DNA of 37,853 bases from Actinomycetota bacterium (lineage in GTDB: Bacteria > Actinomycetota > Actinomycetes > S36-B12): the NCBI GenBank assembly GCA_005798555.1, contig SYJA01000029.1, positions 1 to 37,853 on the forward strand, given 5' to 3'. The position numbers and the translations under genes are program-made. Each line of letters begins with the position of its first letter. Position 1 is the stretch's first letter. Positions 26,946 to 35,252 of this stretch are shown piece after piece. A model generated the notes under the pieces. It made no database searches, was not told where the DNA came from, and saw only the letters and a program-made list of their open reading frames with translations.

Positions 26946-27704
26946 ATGACCAGTGCCGGACGACTCGCGCTGGTTGGCAGTGGCGAGTACCTACCGGTAA
27001 TGCAGGAGGTCGAGGAGTGGCTACTCCAAAACCGTCCCGCGCGCTATGTGCAACTGGCCACCGCGGCGGCCCCGGAGGGTCAACGGTCACTCGATAACTG
27101 GCACCGCCTTGGGGCACAGGCCGCACAACGCCTCGGCGTTGAGCAGGTCATCATCGACGTGCGCACCAGGGAGGACGCCAACGATCCCAAGTGGGCCACC
27201 CTGCTTGACGGTGCCGGCCTGATTTACCTTTCTGGCGGTAACCCGGGGTTCCTTGCCCGCACCTTGGTGGGCACCTTGGTTTGGCAGGTGATCGAGCGCG
27301 AGTGGCGCCAAGGCGCATCGCTCGCCGGCTGCAGCGCCGGGGCCATGGCCCTTGGTGGGTACGTACCCGATTTTCGACATCCGCGGGCCGGTGGCGTCGA
27401 TGGACTCGGCATCATTCCAGATATTCGAGTCTTGCCGCACTTTGACCGCTACACCAAGTGGGTGCCAGATTTCGCGATGCGACCCCTTGTCGCCCCCGGC
27501 ACCTACGTCGTCGGCATAGATGAAGACACCGCCTTAATAGGTGAACCAAAAATTGGCGACCAGACCGCAGATCCCGAAGCCAAAGACGGCTTGGAAACTT
27601 GGCAGTTTCGCGTCCGCGGCCGCCAATCAGCGTGGCGGATCGAAACCGATAGGCGCTACCGCATCAACAGCGCATTCGCCCTGCGCGTTCATACCGGCAA
27701 CTGA
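26946..27704 (+). CDS. S51-like class I glutamine-amidotransferase-fold protein
   Basis: The 252-residue protein matches peptidase S51/cyanophycinase-like proteins. The catalytic-nucleophile elbow is GCSAGAMAL with Ser130. GLIYLSGGNPGFLARTL (91-107) carries the family GGNP motif. VVGIDEDTALIG is a further S51-like pattern. Members cut dipeptides with acidic N-terminal residues or degrade cyanophycin, but the actual substrate is open. No signal peptide. The gene is followed by trmB after 16 bases, so a two-gene operon is likely. Confidence 0.8.
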   Translation: MTSAGRLALVGSGEYLPVMQEVEEWLLQNRPARYVQLATAAAPEGQRSLDNWHRLGAQAAQRLGVEQVIIDVRTREDANDPKWATLLDGAGLIYLSGGNPGFLARTLVGTLVWQVIEREWRQGASLAGCSAGAMALGGYVPDFRHPRAGGVDGLGIIPDIRVLPHFDRYTKWVPDFAMRPLVAPGTYVVGIDEDTALIGEPKIGDQTADPEAKDGLETWQFRVRGRQSAWRIETDRRYRINSAFALRVHTGN

Positions 27705-27720
27705 AGTTCGCGACAAGTTC

Positions 27721-28374
27721 GTGACGGTCCGCACCTACCTTCCGCGGCGCGGCCGCGTCTCCAAGCGCCAAGCCGCTGCCATTGGAGACACGGACGGTTT
27801 GCTGCTGCCCGCGAGTGACGACCTGCTCGACCTCGGAGAGGTGTTCGGCGGGTTGCCGGTGCTTCTTGAAATTGGCTTCGGTACCGGATCGGCAACCATC
27901 ACGATGGCCGCAACTGCACCAGGTCTTGGGATTCTTGCGGTTGATGTTCACACTCCCGGGATCGGCGACCTGCTGTTTCGCGCCCGCGAAAAGCGTCTGA
28001 CAAATATTCGCGCCATTGCCGGAGATGGCCTTGTCGTAGCCGACCAGATGCTGCCTGAATCCGCCCTCGCGGGCATCAGAACTTTCTTCCCAGACCCATG
28101 GCCAAAAGCCCGGCACCGCAAACGGCGCCTTGTCACACCGGCTAATGCCGCGCTACTTGCTTCGCGCACCAAAGTTGGTGGGTTCTGGCACCTCGCTACC
28201 GACTGGCAGCCGTACGCCGAGCAGATGCAAGAAGTTCTCGATGCATCAAGGCAGTGGACCGGCGGGGTAATCCCCCGACCCACGGATCGTCCGATTACCA
28301 GATACGAGGCAACAGCAATCCGCGAGCACCGCAGCAGCACCGACCTTTGGTATCAAAGAACCAAAGTTTCCTAA
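27721..28374 (+). CDS. trmB: tRNA (guanine-N7-)-methyltransferase TrmB
   Basis: The 217-residue SAM-dependent enzyme methylates G46 of tRNA. EIGFGTG (50-56) is the SAM-binding glycine loop, and FFPDPWPKARHRKRRLV is the signature. The start GTG 27721 (VRTYLPRRGRV) agrees with family length; the longer open frame upstream lies inside the preceding gene. No strong ribosome site is seen. The last codons and TAA stop fall in the 3' half of a tRNA-Arg-like sequence, so the C-terminus may have been set by recombination; the coding body itself looks complete. Confidence 0.93.
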   Translation: MTVRTYLPRRGRVSKRQAAAIGDTDGLLLPASDDLLDLGEVFGGLPVLLEIGFGTGSATITMAATAPGLGILAVDVHTPGIGDLLFRAREKRLTNIRAIAGDGLVVADQMLPESALAGIRTFFPDPWPKARHRKRRLVTPANAALLASRTKVGGFWHLATDWQPYAEQMQEVLDASRQWTGGVIPRPTDRPITRYEATAIREHRSSTDLWYQRTKVS

Positions 28375-28409
28375 ACCTTGTGTCGGCAGTTCGATTCTGC
28401 CCGGAGCCA
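28368..28409 (+). pseudogene. 3' half of a tRNA-Arg(CCU) (likely attachment-site remnant)
   Basis: The sequence follows tRNA numbering from position 32 to 73. The anticodon loop is TTCCTAA with anticodon CCT, the 39-43 strand is ACCTT, the variable loop GTGTC, the T-arm GGCAG-TTCGATT-CTGCC, the acceptor strand CGGAGCC, and A73. No matching 5' half (needing GGCTCCG) lies upstream; that space is trmB. 3' tRNA halves are usual at ends of integrated elements, where the tRNA gene served as attachment site. The trmB stop TAA lies at 28372-28374. No integrase gene is in the window. Confidence 0.65.
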
Positions 28410-28677
28410 CAGCAGAGAATCCTTCCACCGTGGTGGGACCGTTCTTCCTCGCTACCACTAGAGCAACCCTGTGAGAAGTTGCGTACCTCTCGCAGCTTCT
28501 AGGCGGTCAGATAGAGGTGTTCTGGCATCACCCGCTGTGGTGGCAGGTATCTCACCCACTCGACAGCGTCAAAGCATGCCAAGCTTCTTTAAGAGCGCTC
28601 GTCGAGACGTAAGTGCTCCTCGACTATGGCGAATAACCGTACATCGGCCTTCACAACGCAAGTTCCTGCCGGAGTGG
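28410..28677. other. Gene-poor stretch after the tRNA half
   Basis: I see no supported gene in these bases. A plus-strand frame at 28471-28809 is open but has no ribosome site, no recognisable family and runs over the neighbouring truncated gene. The stretch looks like a decayed remnant next to the half tRNA. Confidence 0.45.
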
Positions 28678-29151
28678 CTAAACAACACACGAATAGTTGC
28701 CACCCACCAACCCTCCCGGGTTGGAAGACCGTGTACCAGGCCAGATGGCCTCACACTTGGCGTCCGCCTCGGATGCGTTCGCAGCGAAGACCACATTCAG
28801 GCCCGTTAACCCCGCATTCGCGACGCAGTCCGCATCGTTGTAGATGGTGGCACCCGCAGCCAGCCACCAGCCACCGAGGTAGTTGACGTAATTCCCCATG
28901 ACGTTGAACAACGTGCACCCGGCGGTGGCCCAAGGTGCCGGAGAGCTGACTTGCGGTGCCGGGGAGGTGGCACGGGCCCACACGAAGGTACGACCGCAGA
29001 CCCAACCACCCCGGCCGCCATTGGGCCAGGTTGCCCACGAGGGCGTCCATTCGCGTTGGCCCGAGTAAGTCGATTGCCAAGGGGTCTCGTCGGCCGGCGC
29101 AGTGCATCGGGAATCCTGGACCGGTCTGGAGCCAGGTTTCCTGGGCTGACC
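28678..29151 (-). pseudogene. 5'-truncated gene for a secreted-type Cys/Trp-rich protein
   Basis: The minus-strand frame is open for 157 codons, from a TAG at 29152-29154 to the TAG at 28678. It has no usable start before a GTG at 28983. The codons show strong GC preference at the third position, and the translation is coherent: SGQREWTPSWATWPNGGRGG WVCGRTFVW, later CTLFNVMGNYVNYLGGWWLA and TIYNDADCVANAGLTGLNVV. Six cysteines and many tryptophans suggest an extracellular disulfide-linked protein. Upstream sequence holds the promoter and ribosome site of the divergent hydrolase, so the 5' part is missing. I do not recognise the family. Confidence 0.55.
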
Positions 29152-29227
29152 CTAGCCAGCCATGCCCTACCCGGCACCCCGCCGATCCAAGTGGGGCTAA
29201 TCTTGGGGTCCGCCCTAGGAGGTCACG

Positions 29228-31255
29228 ATGGATCATGCAGCGCGCGCCGGCCTATTGGGCACCGCCTACGCGGTCGGTCGCTCCTACCAGCCGAACTTGC
29301 TTACCCGCGGCTCCACCGATCAGGCGGTCATCACCGGCACCACGGCAGCGATGGCCTACGGCGTCATCAGTGCTGGCAGTGCGACCATCTCGGCAATTGC
29401 GTCACGCTTTTCCAAATCCGAAGCCCCCACCTCCACCGCACGCCTACTTGTCGCCGGCTCGGTTGGCGCACTGGCAGCAGGTGCTGCGGTGGCGCTGGCC
29501 TGGCGCGAGCATGAATCTTCGCAGCGCGCCGTCGTACGCCTACTTGCTCAAACCGCGGTTACTACAGCAATCGCCAGTGCGGCCTCGGACCTGACCCCAG
29601 GTGCAAACGGCAATCGCGACCGCGGCGCCAGCTTGGCCGCCGCCGCTATCGTGGGTTTGGGGTCATGGGCAAGTACCCAGCCGTGGAAGAGTGCTCCCGG
29701 TTCATTGCTGCCTGATGATTTCGATGGCGGCACCGAGCGCGAAGGTGCCCACTTTTGGGAAGACGTAGTCCGCGAGGTATCCCCGCGGAAGGCAATAGCG
29801 ATCGGGGCTGCGGTAGGGCTTGCGACATTCGGGCTGGCTAAGGCTGAGTCAGCGCTGACATCGGCGACCAGTCGCGCTGCCACCTATCTGCTGGGCGGCG
29901 AAGCACATGATCACCGCATGCTCGGGCGGATGACAAGTGCCGGCATCACCTTGGGCGTCGGCTGGTTCGCCGTTTCGAAGGCCTCAACAATGCTGAGCAA
30001 GGGCGGCGGCGCACTCGACGCTGCCCTCACCACACCTCCTTCGACCCCTGAAGTCACCGGTTCACCCGCATCTGGCCTGGATTGGACAAAGCAAACCCGC
30101 GAGGGCGCGCGCTGGCTCAGCATGGCGCTCCCACCGAGCAGTATCGAAGCCGTGATGGGTAGCACGGGGGCAAAGCAGCCGATCCGGGTCTACGGATCCC
30201 TTGAGATTGCGCACTCAGACCAAGACCGGGTGGAGATCTTGCTCGCCGAGATTGATCGCACCAAAGCGCTCGAACGCAAAGCCTTCGCGCTCTTCTCTCC
30301 TACCGGGTCTGGTTACGTAAATTACGTCGCGACTGAAACCTTCGAGTACCTCACCCATGGTGACTGTGCATCGGCGGCTATCCAGTATTCGGTGCTCCCA
30401 TCTGCGCTGTCGTTAACGCGCGTGCCAACCGGTAGTGCCCAAACCTCGATGGTTATTGCCGGCATCGTCCAACGCCTATTGGCAATGCCCAAGTCGAAGC
30501 GACCGAAGTTCTTCCTATTCGGTGAGAGCCTAGGTTCGCAAGTCAGTGAGGAGGTGTACCGCGGTACCGGGCTCTTTGGCCTCGAGGGCACCGGAATCGA
30601 TGCCGCTCTGTGGATCGGCACCCCGGCCTCAACGATCTGGCGGCGCCAAATCTGGGGGGAACGAACAATCACCGAAGTCCCCGCGGTTGGCCCCGGTGCT
30701 GCTTACCTGCCGCGCTCGTTAATGGACTGGAAGGCGTTACCGCAAAAGGAGCGCGCTCAGGTGCGTTACCTATTGCTACAAAACGGCGACGACCCGATCC
30801 CGAAATTCGGGTCGCAGGTGGTCTGGCGCAAACCCGACTGGCTCGGCCCAAATGCCACGCGCCCATTCGGCGCGCCCAAGGGCACCACGTGGATGCCGGT
30901 CACCACCTTCATGATGACTTTTCTCGACATGCTCAACGCCTTGACCCCAACCCCCGGCGTCTTTGCCGAAGGCGGTCACGATTACCGCTTGATACTGCCT
31001 GAAGCCATCAGCGAAACCTGGCAGTTGCCGGCGACCGCCGAGCAGATGGCTCGGGTGAATGCAGCCCTGCGGCAACGCGAGCTCGCGTGGGAGTTGTTTC
31101 GGCAGTGGGGCGAGGTCGAAGCCAAGCCGGCTGATAAGCAGGCCGAAGAAAAGGCCAAAGTCATCGCCAATGCCGCAAAATACACCGGCACCAGCGTTGA
31201 CGCAGCCGGGGTGCAGGCCCTAATTGCGAATGGGATACAGCCAATGCCTGCCTAA
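29228..31255 (+). CDS. Membrane-anchored alpha/beta hydrolase (Abhydrolase_9-type)
   Basis: This 675-residue protein has an N-terminal membrane domain with several helices (to about residue 270) and a C-terminal hydrolase domain, matching the actinobacterial PF15420/PF10081 pair. The nucleophile is Ser434 in LFGESLGSQVSEE; NGDDPIPKFG (residues ~518-528) and EGGHDYRL (~580) supply the acidic residue and His candidates. The substrate is unknown; esterase activity is probable. AGGAGG sits five bases before the ATG, the strongest ribosome site in the window. It ends 41 bases before the alcohol dehydrogenase. Confidence 0.85.
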   Translation: MDHAARAGLLGTAYAVGRSYQPNLLTRGSTDQAVITGTTAAMAYGVISAGSATISAIASRFSKSEAPTSTARLLVAGSVGALAAGAAVALAWREHESSQRAVVRLLAQTAVTTAIASAASDLTPGANGNRDRGASLAAAAIVGLGSWASTQPWKSAPGSLLPDDFDGGTEREGAHFWEDVVREVSPRKAIAIGAAVGLATFGLAKAESALTSATSRAATYLLGGEAHDHRMLGRMTSAGITLGVGWFAVSKASTMLSKGGGALDAALTTPPSTPEVTGSPASGLDWTKQTREGARWLSMALPPSSIEAVMGSTGAKQPIRVYGSLEIAHSDQDRVEILLAEIDRTKALERKAFALFSPTGSGYVNYVATETFEYLTHGDCASAAIQYSVLPSALSLTRVPTGSAQTSMVIAGIVQRLLAMPKSKRPKFFLFGESLGSQVSEEVYRGTGLFGLEGTGIDAALWIGTPASTIWRRQIWGERTITEVPAVGPGAAYLPRSLMDWKALPQKERAQVRYLLLQNGDDPIPKFGSQVVWRKPDWLGPNATRPFGAPKGTTWMPVTTFMMTFLDMLNALTPTPGVFAEGGHDYRLILPEAISETWQLPATAEQMARVNAALRQRELAWELFRQWGEVEAKPADKQAEEKAKVIANAAKYTGTSVDAAGVQALIANGIQPMPA

Positions 31256-31284
31256 AGAGAGGCCGTCGCCGAGAAGGGTTGACC

Positions 31285-31290
31285 TATGCT
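31285..31290 (+). promoter_or_regulatory. Leaderless -10 box of the alcohol dehydrogenase
   Basis: TATGCT, six bases (GCCGGT) before GTG 31297. It decided the start choice for this gene. Confidence 0.55.
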
Positions 31291-31296
31291 GCCGGT

Positions 31297-32343
31297 GTGC
31301 TAGCCGTGCAGTACGACGCCTTTGGGCTGATGCCCTATCTAACCGAACGCGCCGACCCAATTGCACCCGCCAATGGGGTGGTCATCGCCGTTGCAGCCAC
31401 CGGATTGTGCCGAAGTGATTGGCACGGCTGGCAGGGCCATGATTCGGAAATCCAGACCCTACCCCATGTGCCCGGCCACGAATTCGCCGGCACCATCGCG
31501 CAGGTGGGCGACGGCATTGCTAACTGGCAGGCCGGGGACCGAGTAACGGTGCCATTCGTCTGCGGGTGCGGCACCTGCAGCGAGTGCCGCAGTGGCAACG
31601 CACAGGTGTGCGCCGCGCAATGGCAGCCGGGCTTTAGTGGCCCCGGGTCATTCGCGCAGTTCGTTGCCATCCCGAACGCCGATTTCAATTTGGTTGCATT
31701 ACCTGACGATGTCACGATGGCAGCCGCCGCGGGGTTGGGCTGCCGCTTCGCCACTGCCTTTCGAGCAGTCACCCTCATCGGGCGGGTGCAACCAGGTGAG
31801 CAGGTGGTGGTGCTCGGCTGCGGTGGGGTTGGACTATCGGCGGTGATGATTGCCGCCGCACTGGGCGCCGAAGTCACGGCGGTCGATATGTCGGCTGCCG
31901 CATTGAACATGGCAACTGAGTTTGGCGCTCGGTACGTGGTGAACAGTGCGGGCGAGCATTCGGTCGAACAGACCATTCGAGAGCTGCTAACTGGTGGCGC
32001 TGACGTCACCCTCGATGCCCTCGGCAGCATCGAGACCGCACGCGCCGCAGTCGCAACACTTAAGCCTCGGGGTCGTCATGTGCAGGTCGGACTGCTACCT
32101 CCGGCTGAGATCGGTGATCGCGCAACGGTGCCTATGCACTTGGTGATCGGCCGGGAGTTGCAAATTCTGGGTTCGCACGGGATGTCGGCGCGCGATTACC
32201 CGGCCATGCTGGAAATGATCGCCACCGGCACCTTGAACCCGCAGCACCTAGTGACTAGCACCCTCGGCCTAGCAGAGGCCGCGGCTGCCCTCGCCGGGCT
32301 CGGCAATGCAACAAACCCTGGGGTAAGCGTCATCACTTTGTGA
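31297..32343 (+). CDS. Zinc-dependent alcohol dehydrogenase (MDR family)
   Basis: The 348-residue enzyme oxidises alcohols with NAD(P). Cys38 in GLCRSDW, His61-Glu62 in GHEFAG and Cys155-region residues bind the catalytic zinc. Cys91, Cys94, Cys97 and Cys105 form the structural zinc site (C-x2-C-x2-C-x7-C). VLGCGGVGLSA is the nucleotide loop, and the Asp in TAVDMS suggests NAD preference. The start GTG 31297 gives MLAVQYDAFG, matching the family's N-terminus; the TTG at 31279 adds six residues and overlaps the promoter. The actual alcohol is unknown. Confidence 0.9.
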   Translation: MLAVQYDAFGLMPYLTERADPIAPANGVVIAVAATGLCRSDWHGWQGHDSEIQTLPHVPGHEFAGTIAQVGDGIANWQAGDRVTVPFVCGCGTCSECRSGNAQVCAAQWQPGFSGPGSFAQFVAIPNADFNLVALPDDVTMAAAAGLGCRFATAFRAVTLIGRVQPGEQVVVLGCGGVGLSAVMIAAALGAEVTAVDMSAAALNMATEFGARYVVNSAGEHSVEQTIRELLTGGADVTLDALGSIETARAAVATLKPRGRHVQVGLLPPAEIGDRATVPMHLVIGRELQILGSHGMSARDYPAMLEMIATGTLNPQHLVTSTLGLAEAAAALAGLGNATNPGVSVITL

Positions 32344-32379
32344 TGGACGCATAACTCCATTGGCACCACCCGGCCGGGA
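32344..32379. other. Convergent gap with short palindrome
   Basis: The gap between the dehydrogenase and the binding protein holds CCCGGCCGGG (32369-32378), a self-complementary block without a proper loop. It may help termination, but evidence is weak. Confidence 0.3.
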
Positions 32380-33537
32380 TTAGTCAGCTACCGCCGGAGC
32401 CATCGCAGCAGTGTCGATTACGAAAGCGCCCTTCTTGCCAACCTTGAGGATGTACACCGGCACATTCTTACGATTGCCGTTATCCGGGTTGATTGTTATT
32501 GGCCCGGTTTGGCCCGCGTAATCCTTGGTCTTAAGAAGTTTCTTCAGCACCGGCCCATAAGTTGTCGTGCCGGACTTGGTCATCGCGGCAAACAAGATAT
32601 TGGCGGAGTCGTAGGTGAAAGTTCCCCACACCCCGGGGGTGGCGTTGAACTTGGCGCGGTACGCCTTCACATAGCTGGACGCGTCCGGCATTTGACCGGC
32701 CGCCGGAATACCGCTGAACACGCAGCGTTGCGATGCGGGAATCCCAGCCTCCGTTACCAATGCCGGGTCAACATTTGCCAGATTCATCAGGCAACTTACC
32801 TTGGTCTTGGCCGCGGTAATCGCTTGGGCGATCTTGCTACCTTCGGGGTAGTAGGTGCTGACGTACAAGATGTCGGGTTTGAGGGCCAAGGCCTCGGCCA
32901 CCTGCGCGGTGTAGCTGGGCAGTCCTTCGGTTATCGGAATGCTGGCAACCGGCACGCCGTCGCCGCACATCATCGCCGCCCCGGTGCGATTCGCCATGCC
33001 CTGCGTGTACGTGGATGGGTCGACCAGCATGACCACCTTGGGGCAGCCACTCAACTTCGACATATAGGTGACCTCAACGGGTGAGATCTGGCTGTTCTTC
33101 GGCTGCACCGTCACGCCTTCGCCGGAGGTGTCATTCGTCGAGGTCATCTGCACCGGGGTGATGCCATTGGCAATGTAGAAAGGCAGGTTGACCACGCCCA
33201 CCGAGGAGTTAAAAGGGCCCACCACCGCTACCGCGCCCGCATCCTTTACCTGCTGCGCCACCGTCAAGGCCAGATCCGGATTGGCCTGATCATCGGCCTT
33301 GATCAAAACTACTTTGCGGCCCAGCACCCCGCCCTTGGCATTCACCTGATCGACAGCAAGCTTCACACCGCGATACATGTCTATGCCGTTGTTCGCCTGC
33401 GCTCCCGTCAGCGGGCCTTCGTAGGCGATGACGATCGGTGCCGGCGCCGCGATTGCAGGTGCGGCAAGGGATCCGGCGACTGCGACGGACGCGAGTGTGG
33501 CAATGGCGACAATTCCCGAAACGGGTGATGTAGCCAT
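32380..33537 (-). CDS. Branched-chain amino acid-type ABC substrate-binding protein
   Basis: The 385-residue protein has a signal peptide ending near AAPAIAAPAP, so it is exported but lacks a lipobox. The Peripla_BP_6 fold follows: IVIAYEGPLTGAQANNGIDM, GVKLAVDQVNAKGGVLGRKV, AVVGPFNSSV, and WGTFTYDSANILFAAM. Family members bind leucine, amides or other small ligands for LivHMGF importers. No such importer genes are adjacent, so it is an orphan. The ATG at 33537 has TAATCT six bases upstream (leaderless). Confidence 0.9.
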   Translation of the reverse strand: MATSPVSGIVAIATLASVAVAGSLAAPAIAAPAPIVIAYEGPLTGAQANNGIDMYRGVKLAVDQVNAKGGVLGRKVVLIKADDQANPDLALTVAQQVKDAGAVAVVGPFNSSVGVVNLPFYIANGITPVQMTSTNDTSGEGVTVQPKNSQISPVEVTYMSKLSGCPKVVMLVDPSTYTQGMANRTGAAMMCGDGVPVASIPITEGLPSYTAQVAEALALKPDILYVSTYYPEGSKIAQAITAAKTKVSCLMNLANVDPALVTEAGIPASQRCVFSGIPAAGQMPDASSYVKAYRAKFNATPGVWGTFTYDSANILFAAMTKSGTTTYGPVLKKLLKTKDYAGQTGPITINPDNGNRKNVPVYILKVGKKGAFVIDTAAMAPAVAD

Positions 33538-33543
33538 GCTCCA

Positions 33544-33549
33544 AGATTA
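33544..33549 (-). promoter_or_regulatory. Leaderless -10 box of the substrate-binding protein
   Basis: TAATCT, six bases (TGGAGC) before ATG 33537. The GGAG in the gap is one base from the start, too near for a ribosome site. Confidence 0.6.
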
Positions 33550-33709
33550 GCGCCTAAGAGGAATCTTGCTCTTTGTGCATCCGTAGCCCACACGTCCTAG
33601 CCACCCAGGTTTATGTAGTCGAGTTTTGAGCAATAGGCCACCGGTGTCGGTGATCGGCACATGTCAGACGCGGCGGTCGCGGCAAGTGCCCGGCCTAAGT
33701 CGCGTTCAG

Positions 33710-33730
33710 GCACGATCCCGATGATCGTGC
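33710..33730 (-). terminator. Likely terminator of the MacAB-like operon
   Basis: GCACGATC / GATCGTGC form a perfect 8-bp stem with a 5-base loop. It lies 66 bases downstream of the small protein's stop. No U tract follows. The rest of 33550-33795 shows no gene I can support. Confidence 0.5.
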
Positions 33731-33795
33731 TGCCGTCATTTCAACCTACATCGACAACGGTTCGGTCCGTGGTGGTGGTTGCGATGAATTCGCCC

Positions 33796-34005
33796 TTACT
33801 CGCCAATATTGCTGCTATTAGCGGCCAAGGTCACGTGGCTTCCTGCTGCACTAGCAGCTGGCCCCCCAGGTGAGCCCGTGCCTAAAGCGAGGCCGATGAA
33901 CACACCAATGAGCAAGATAAGTAGGACTATCAATGTCGTCGTGAGCTTCGACCGCTTCTTGGGAGCCCGCCGGGCCAGCAGTTCGTTTAGGTTCTCGTCA
34001 CTCAT
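33796..34005 (-). CDS. Small single-span membrane protein of the efflux operon
   Basis: The 69-residue protein has a charged cytoplasmic N-terminus (MSDENLNELLARRAPKKRSK), one membrane helix (about TTTLIVLLILLIGVFIGLAL) and a short Gly/Ala/Ser-rich outside tail. The start ATG 34005 has AGGTGA at a fitting distance; GTG 34014 is the alternative. It is 38 bases after the permease gene and is the last gene of the operon. I do not recognise a family. It may help assembly of the efflux pump, but this is inferred from position only. Confidence 0.7.
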   Translation of the reverse strand: MSDENLNELLARRAPKKRSKLTTTLIVLLILLIGVFIGLALGTGSPGGPAASAAGSHVTLAANSSNIGE

Positions 34006-34043
34006 TGTTTTCACCTATCACGTTGTCGCGTCTTGATTCATGG

Positions 34044-35252
34044 TTACTCATGGCGCAGGGCTTCAATCGGTCGAAGTGATGCAGCGCGGTTTGCCGGGTA
34101 ACTGCCGAAGAACAGGCCGATCCCGACCGAGATAACAAAGGCACCCAGCACCGATGCCGGGACGATCGCCGGTTGAATCCCTGCCACCTCAACTCGGGTG
34201 ACAAGGAAGGCCAGCACTAGCCCGAAGAAGGCCCCGATAAGTGACAGGACGGTGGACTCAATCAGGAACTGCAGCAAGATCACCCGGCGGCTGGCGCCAA
34301 TTGCTTTTCTGATGCCGATCTCTCGTGTGCGTTCAGTTACCGAGACCAACATGATGTTGGTGATGCCAATACCCCCAACCAGCAAACTGATAGCCGCGAC
34401 AGCGCCAAGCAATGCGGTGAAGATACCTAATGCCTGATTGACGGTGGTCAACAAGCTGGCCTGATTGAAGATCTGATAATCCCGGGTAGCCGCCTCCACA
34501 TCATGGCGGGCATCCAGCACGGCGGTTAATTGCTCTTGGGCCTGCGCCTGCGTCTGCGATGACGCTGCCTGCACCGCGATGGTGTCGAGGCTGCCGATAC
34601 CGGTGAGGTGATTACGCACCGTGGTGAGGGGGGCAATGATCGTGTCGTCTTGATCGCCGAACCCGGAGGCGCCCTTTGATACCAGGACTCCCAGCACCCT
34701 AAATGGCACGCCGTTGCACGTCATCTCCTTGCCGATCGGGTCGGCTTCATCGAACAGGTTGTCGGCTACGGTCTTGCCGATTACCGCCACGCGGCGGCCA
34801 TCTAACTCATCCGAGTTCGTGAAGTAGCCACCTTCGGACACCTCCGAATTGGAGATCGCAAAATAGGCGGGCCAACTACCAACCATTGCCGTGCTGTGAC
34901 TTAGTGTCCCGGCTGTGCACGACACCAGAGCGCGCTTGGTTGGCGCGGCAGCGCTGATATCAGGTGCGAGTACCTGATCATTCAGGGCCACCGCATCGTC
35001 AACGGTTAAGTCCTTCACCGCCAAATTGGCATCGGCTTGGGAGCCGCCGGCGGTGCCGGGGAAAACGGTGATCAGGTTGGTGCCAAGCCCCTCGATGCTG
35101 CCGGTGATGGAGTTAGAAGCCCCTTGCCCGAAGGCGACAAGGACGATGACGGCCGCTACGCCGATCATGATGCCTAGCATCGTCAGACCGGAACGAAGGC
35201 GATTTGCCAGAATCGACTGTACCCCGCTGCGAAATGACTCAAATAGGTTCAT
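34044..35252 (-). CDS. MacB-type ABC transporter permease
   Basis: The 402-residue protein has the MacB architecture without a fused ATPase: one N-terminal helix, a large extracytoplasmic MacB periplasmic core domain (about residues 45-255), and three C-terminal helices of the FtsX fold. SFRSGVQSILANRLRSGLTM and ERTREIGIRKAIGASRRVIL are the usual cytoplasmic coupling motifs. The family transmits force to extracytoplasmic partners in efflux of peptides, lipids or drugs. The start overlaps the ATPase stop in an ATGA junction (35249-35252). Confidence 0.93.
   Translation of the reverse strand: MNLFESFRSGVQSILANRLRSGLTMLGIMIGVAAVIVLVAFGQGASNSITGSIEGLGTNLITVFPGTAGGSQADANLAVKDLTVDDAVALNDQVLAPDISAAAPTKRALVSCTAGTLSHSTAMVGSWPAYFAISNSEVSEGGYFTNSDELDGRRVAVIGKTVADNLFDEADPIGKEMTCNGVPFRVLGVLVSKGASGFGDQDDTIIAPLTTVRNHLTGIGSLDTIAVQAASSQTQAQAQEQLTAVLDARHDVEAATRDYQIFNQASLLTTVNQALGIFTALLGAVAAISLLVGGIGITNIMLVSVTERTREIGIRKAIGASRRVILLQFLIESTVLSLIGAFFGLVLAFLVTRVEVAGIQPAIVPASVLGAFVISVGIGLFFGSYPANRAASLRPIEALRHE

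Noticed and set aside
28337-28367. Hidden 5' half of the tRNA inside trmB
   Set aside because: No GGCTCCG acceptor strand or D-arm is present; the bases are ordinary trmB codons.
28471-28809. Plus-strand frame after the half tRNA (possible recombinase remnant)
   Set aside because: No catalytic Arg-His-Arg-Tyr pattern, no ribosome site, and the 3' third opposes the better-supported minus-strand fragment.
28751-29236. Alternative minus-strand frame over the truncated secreted-protein gene
   Set aside because: Its translation is low-complexity Arg/Gly/Leu without motifs; the other minus frame has far better codon use and composition.
33661-33873. Plus-strand frame facing the small membrane protein
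   Set aside because: No ribosome site, and it overlaps the end of the convergent coding region and the terminator hairpin.
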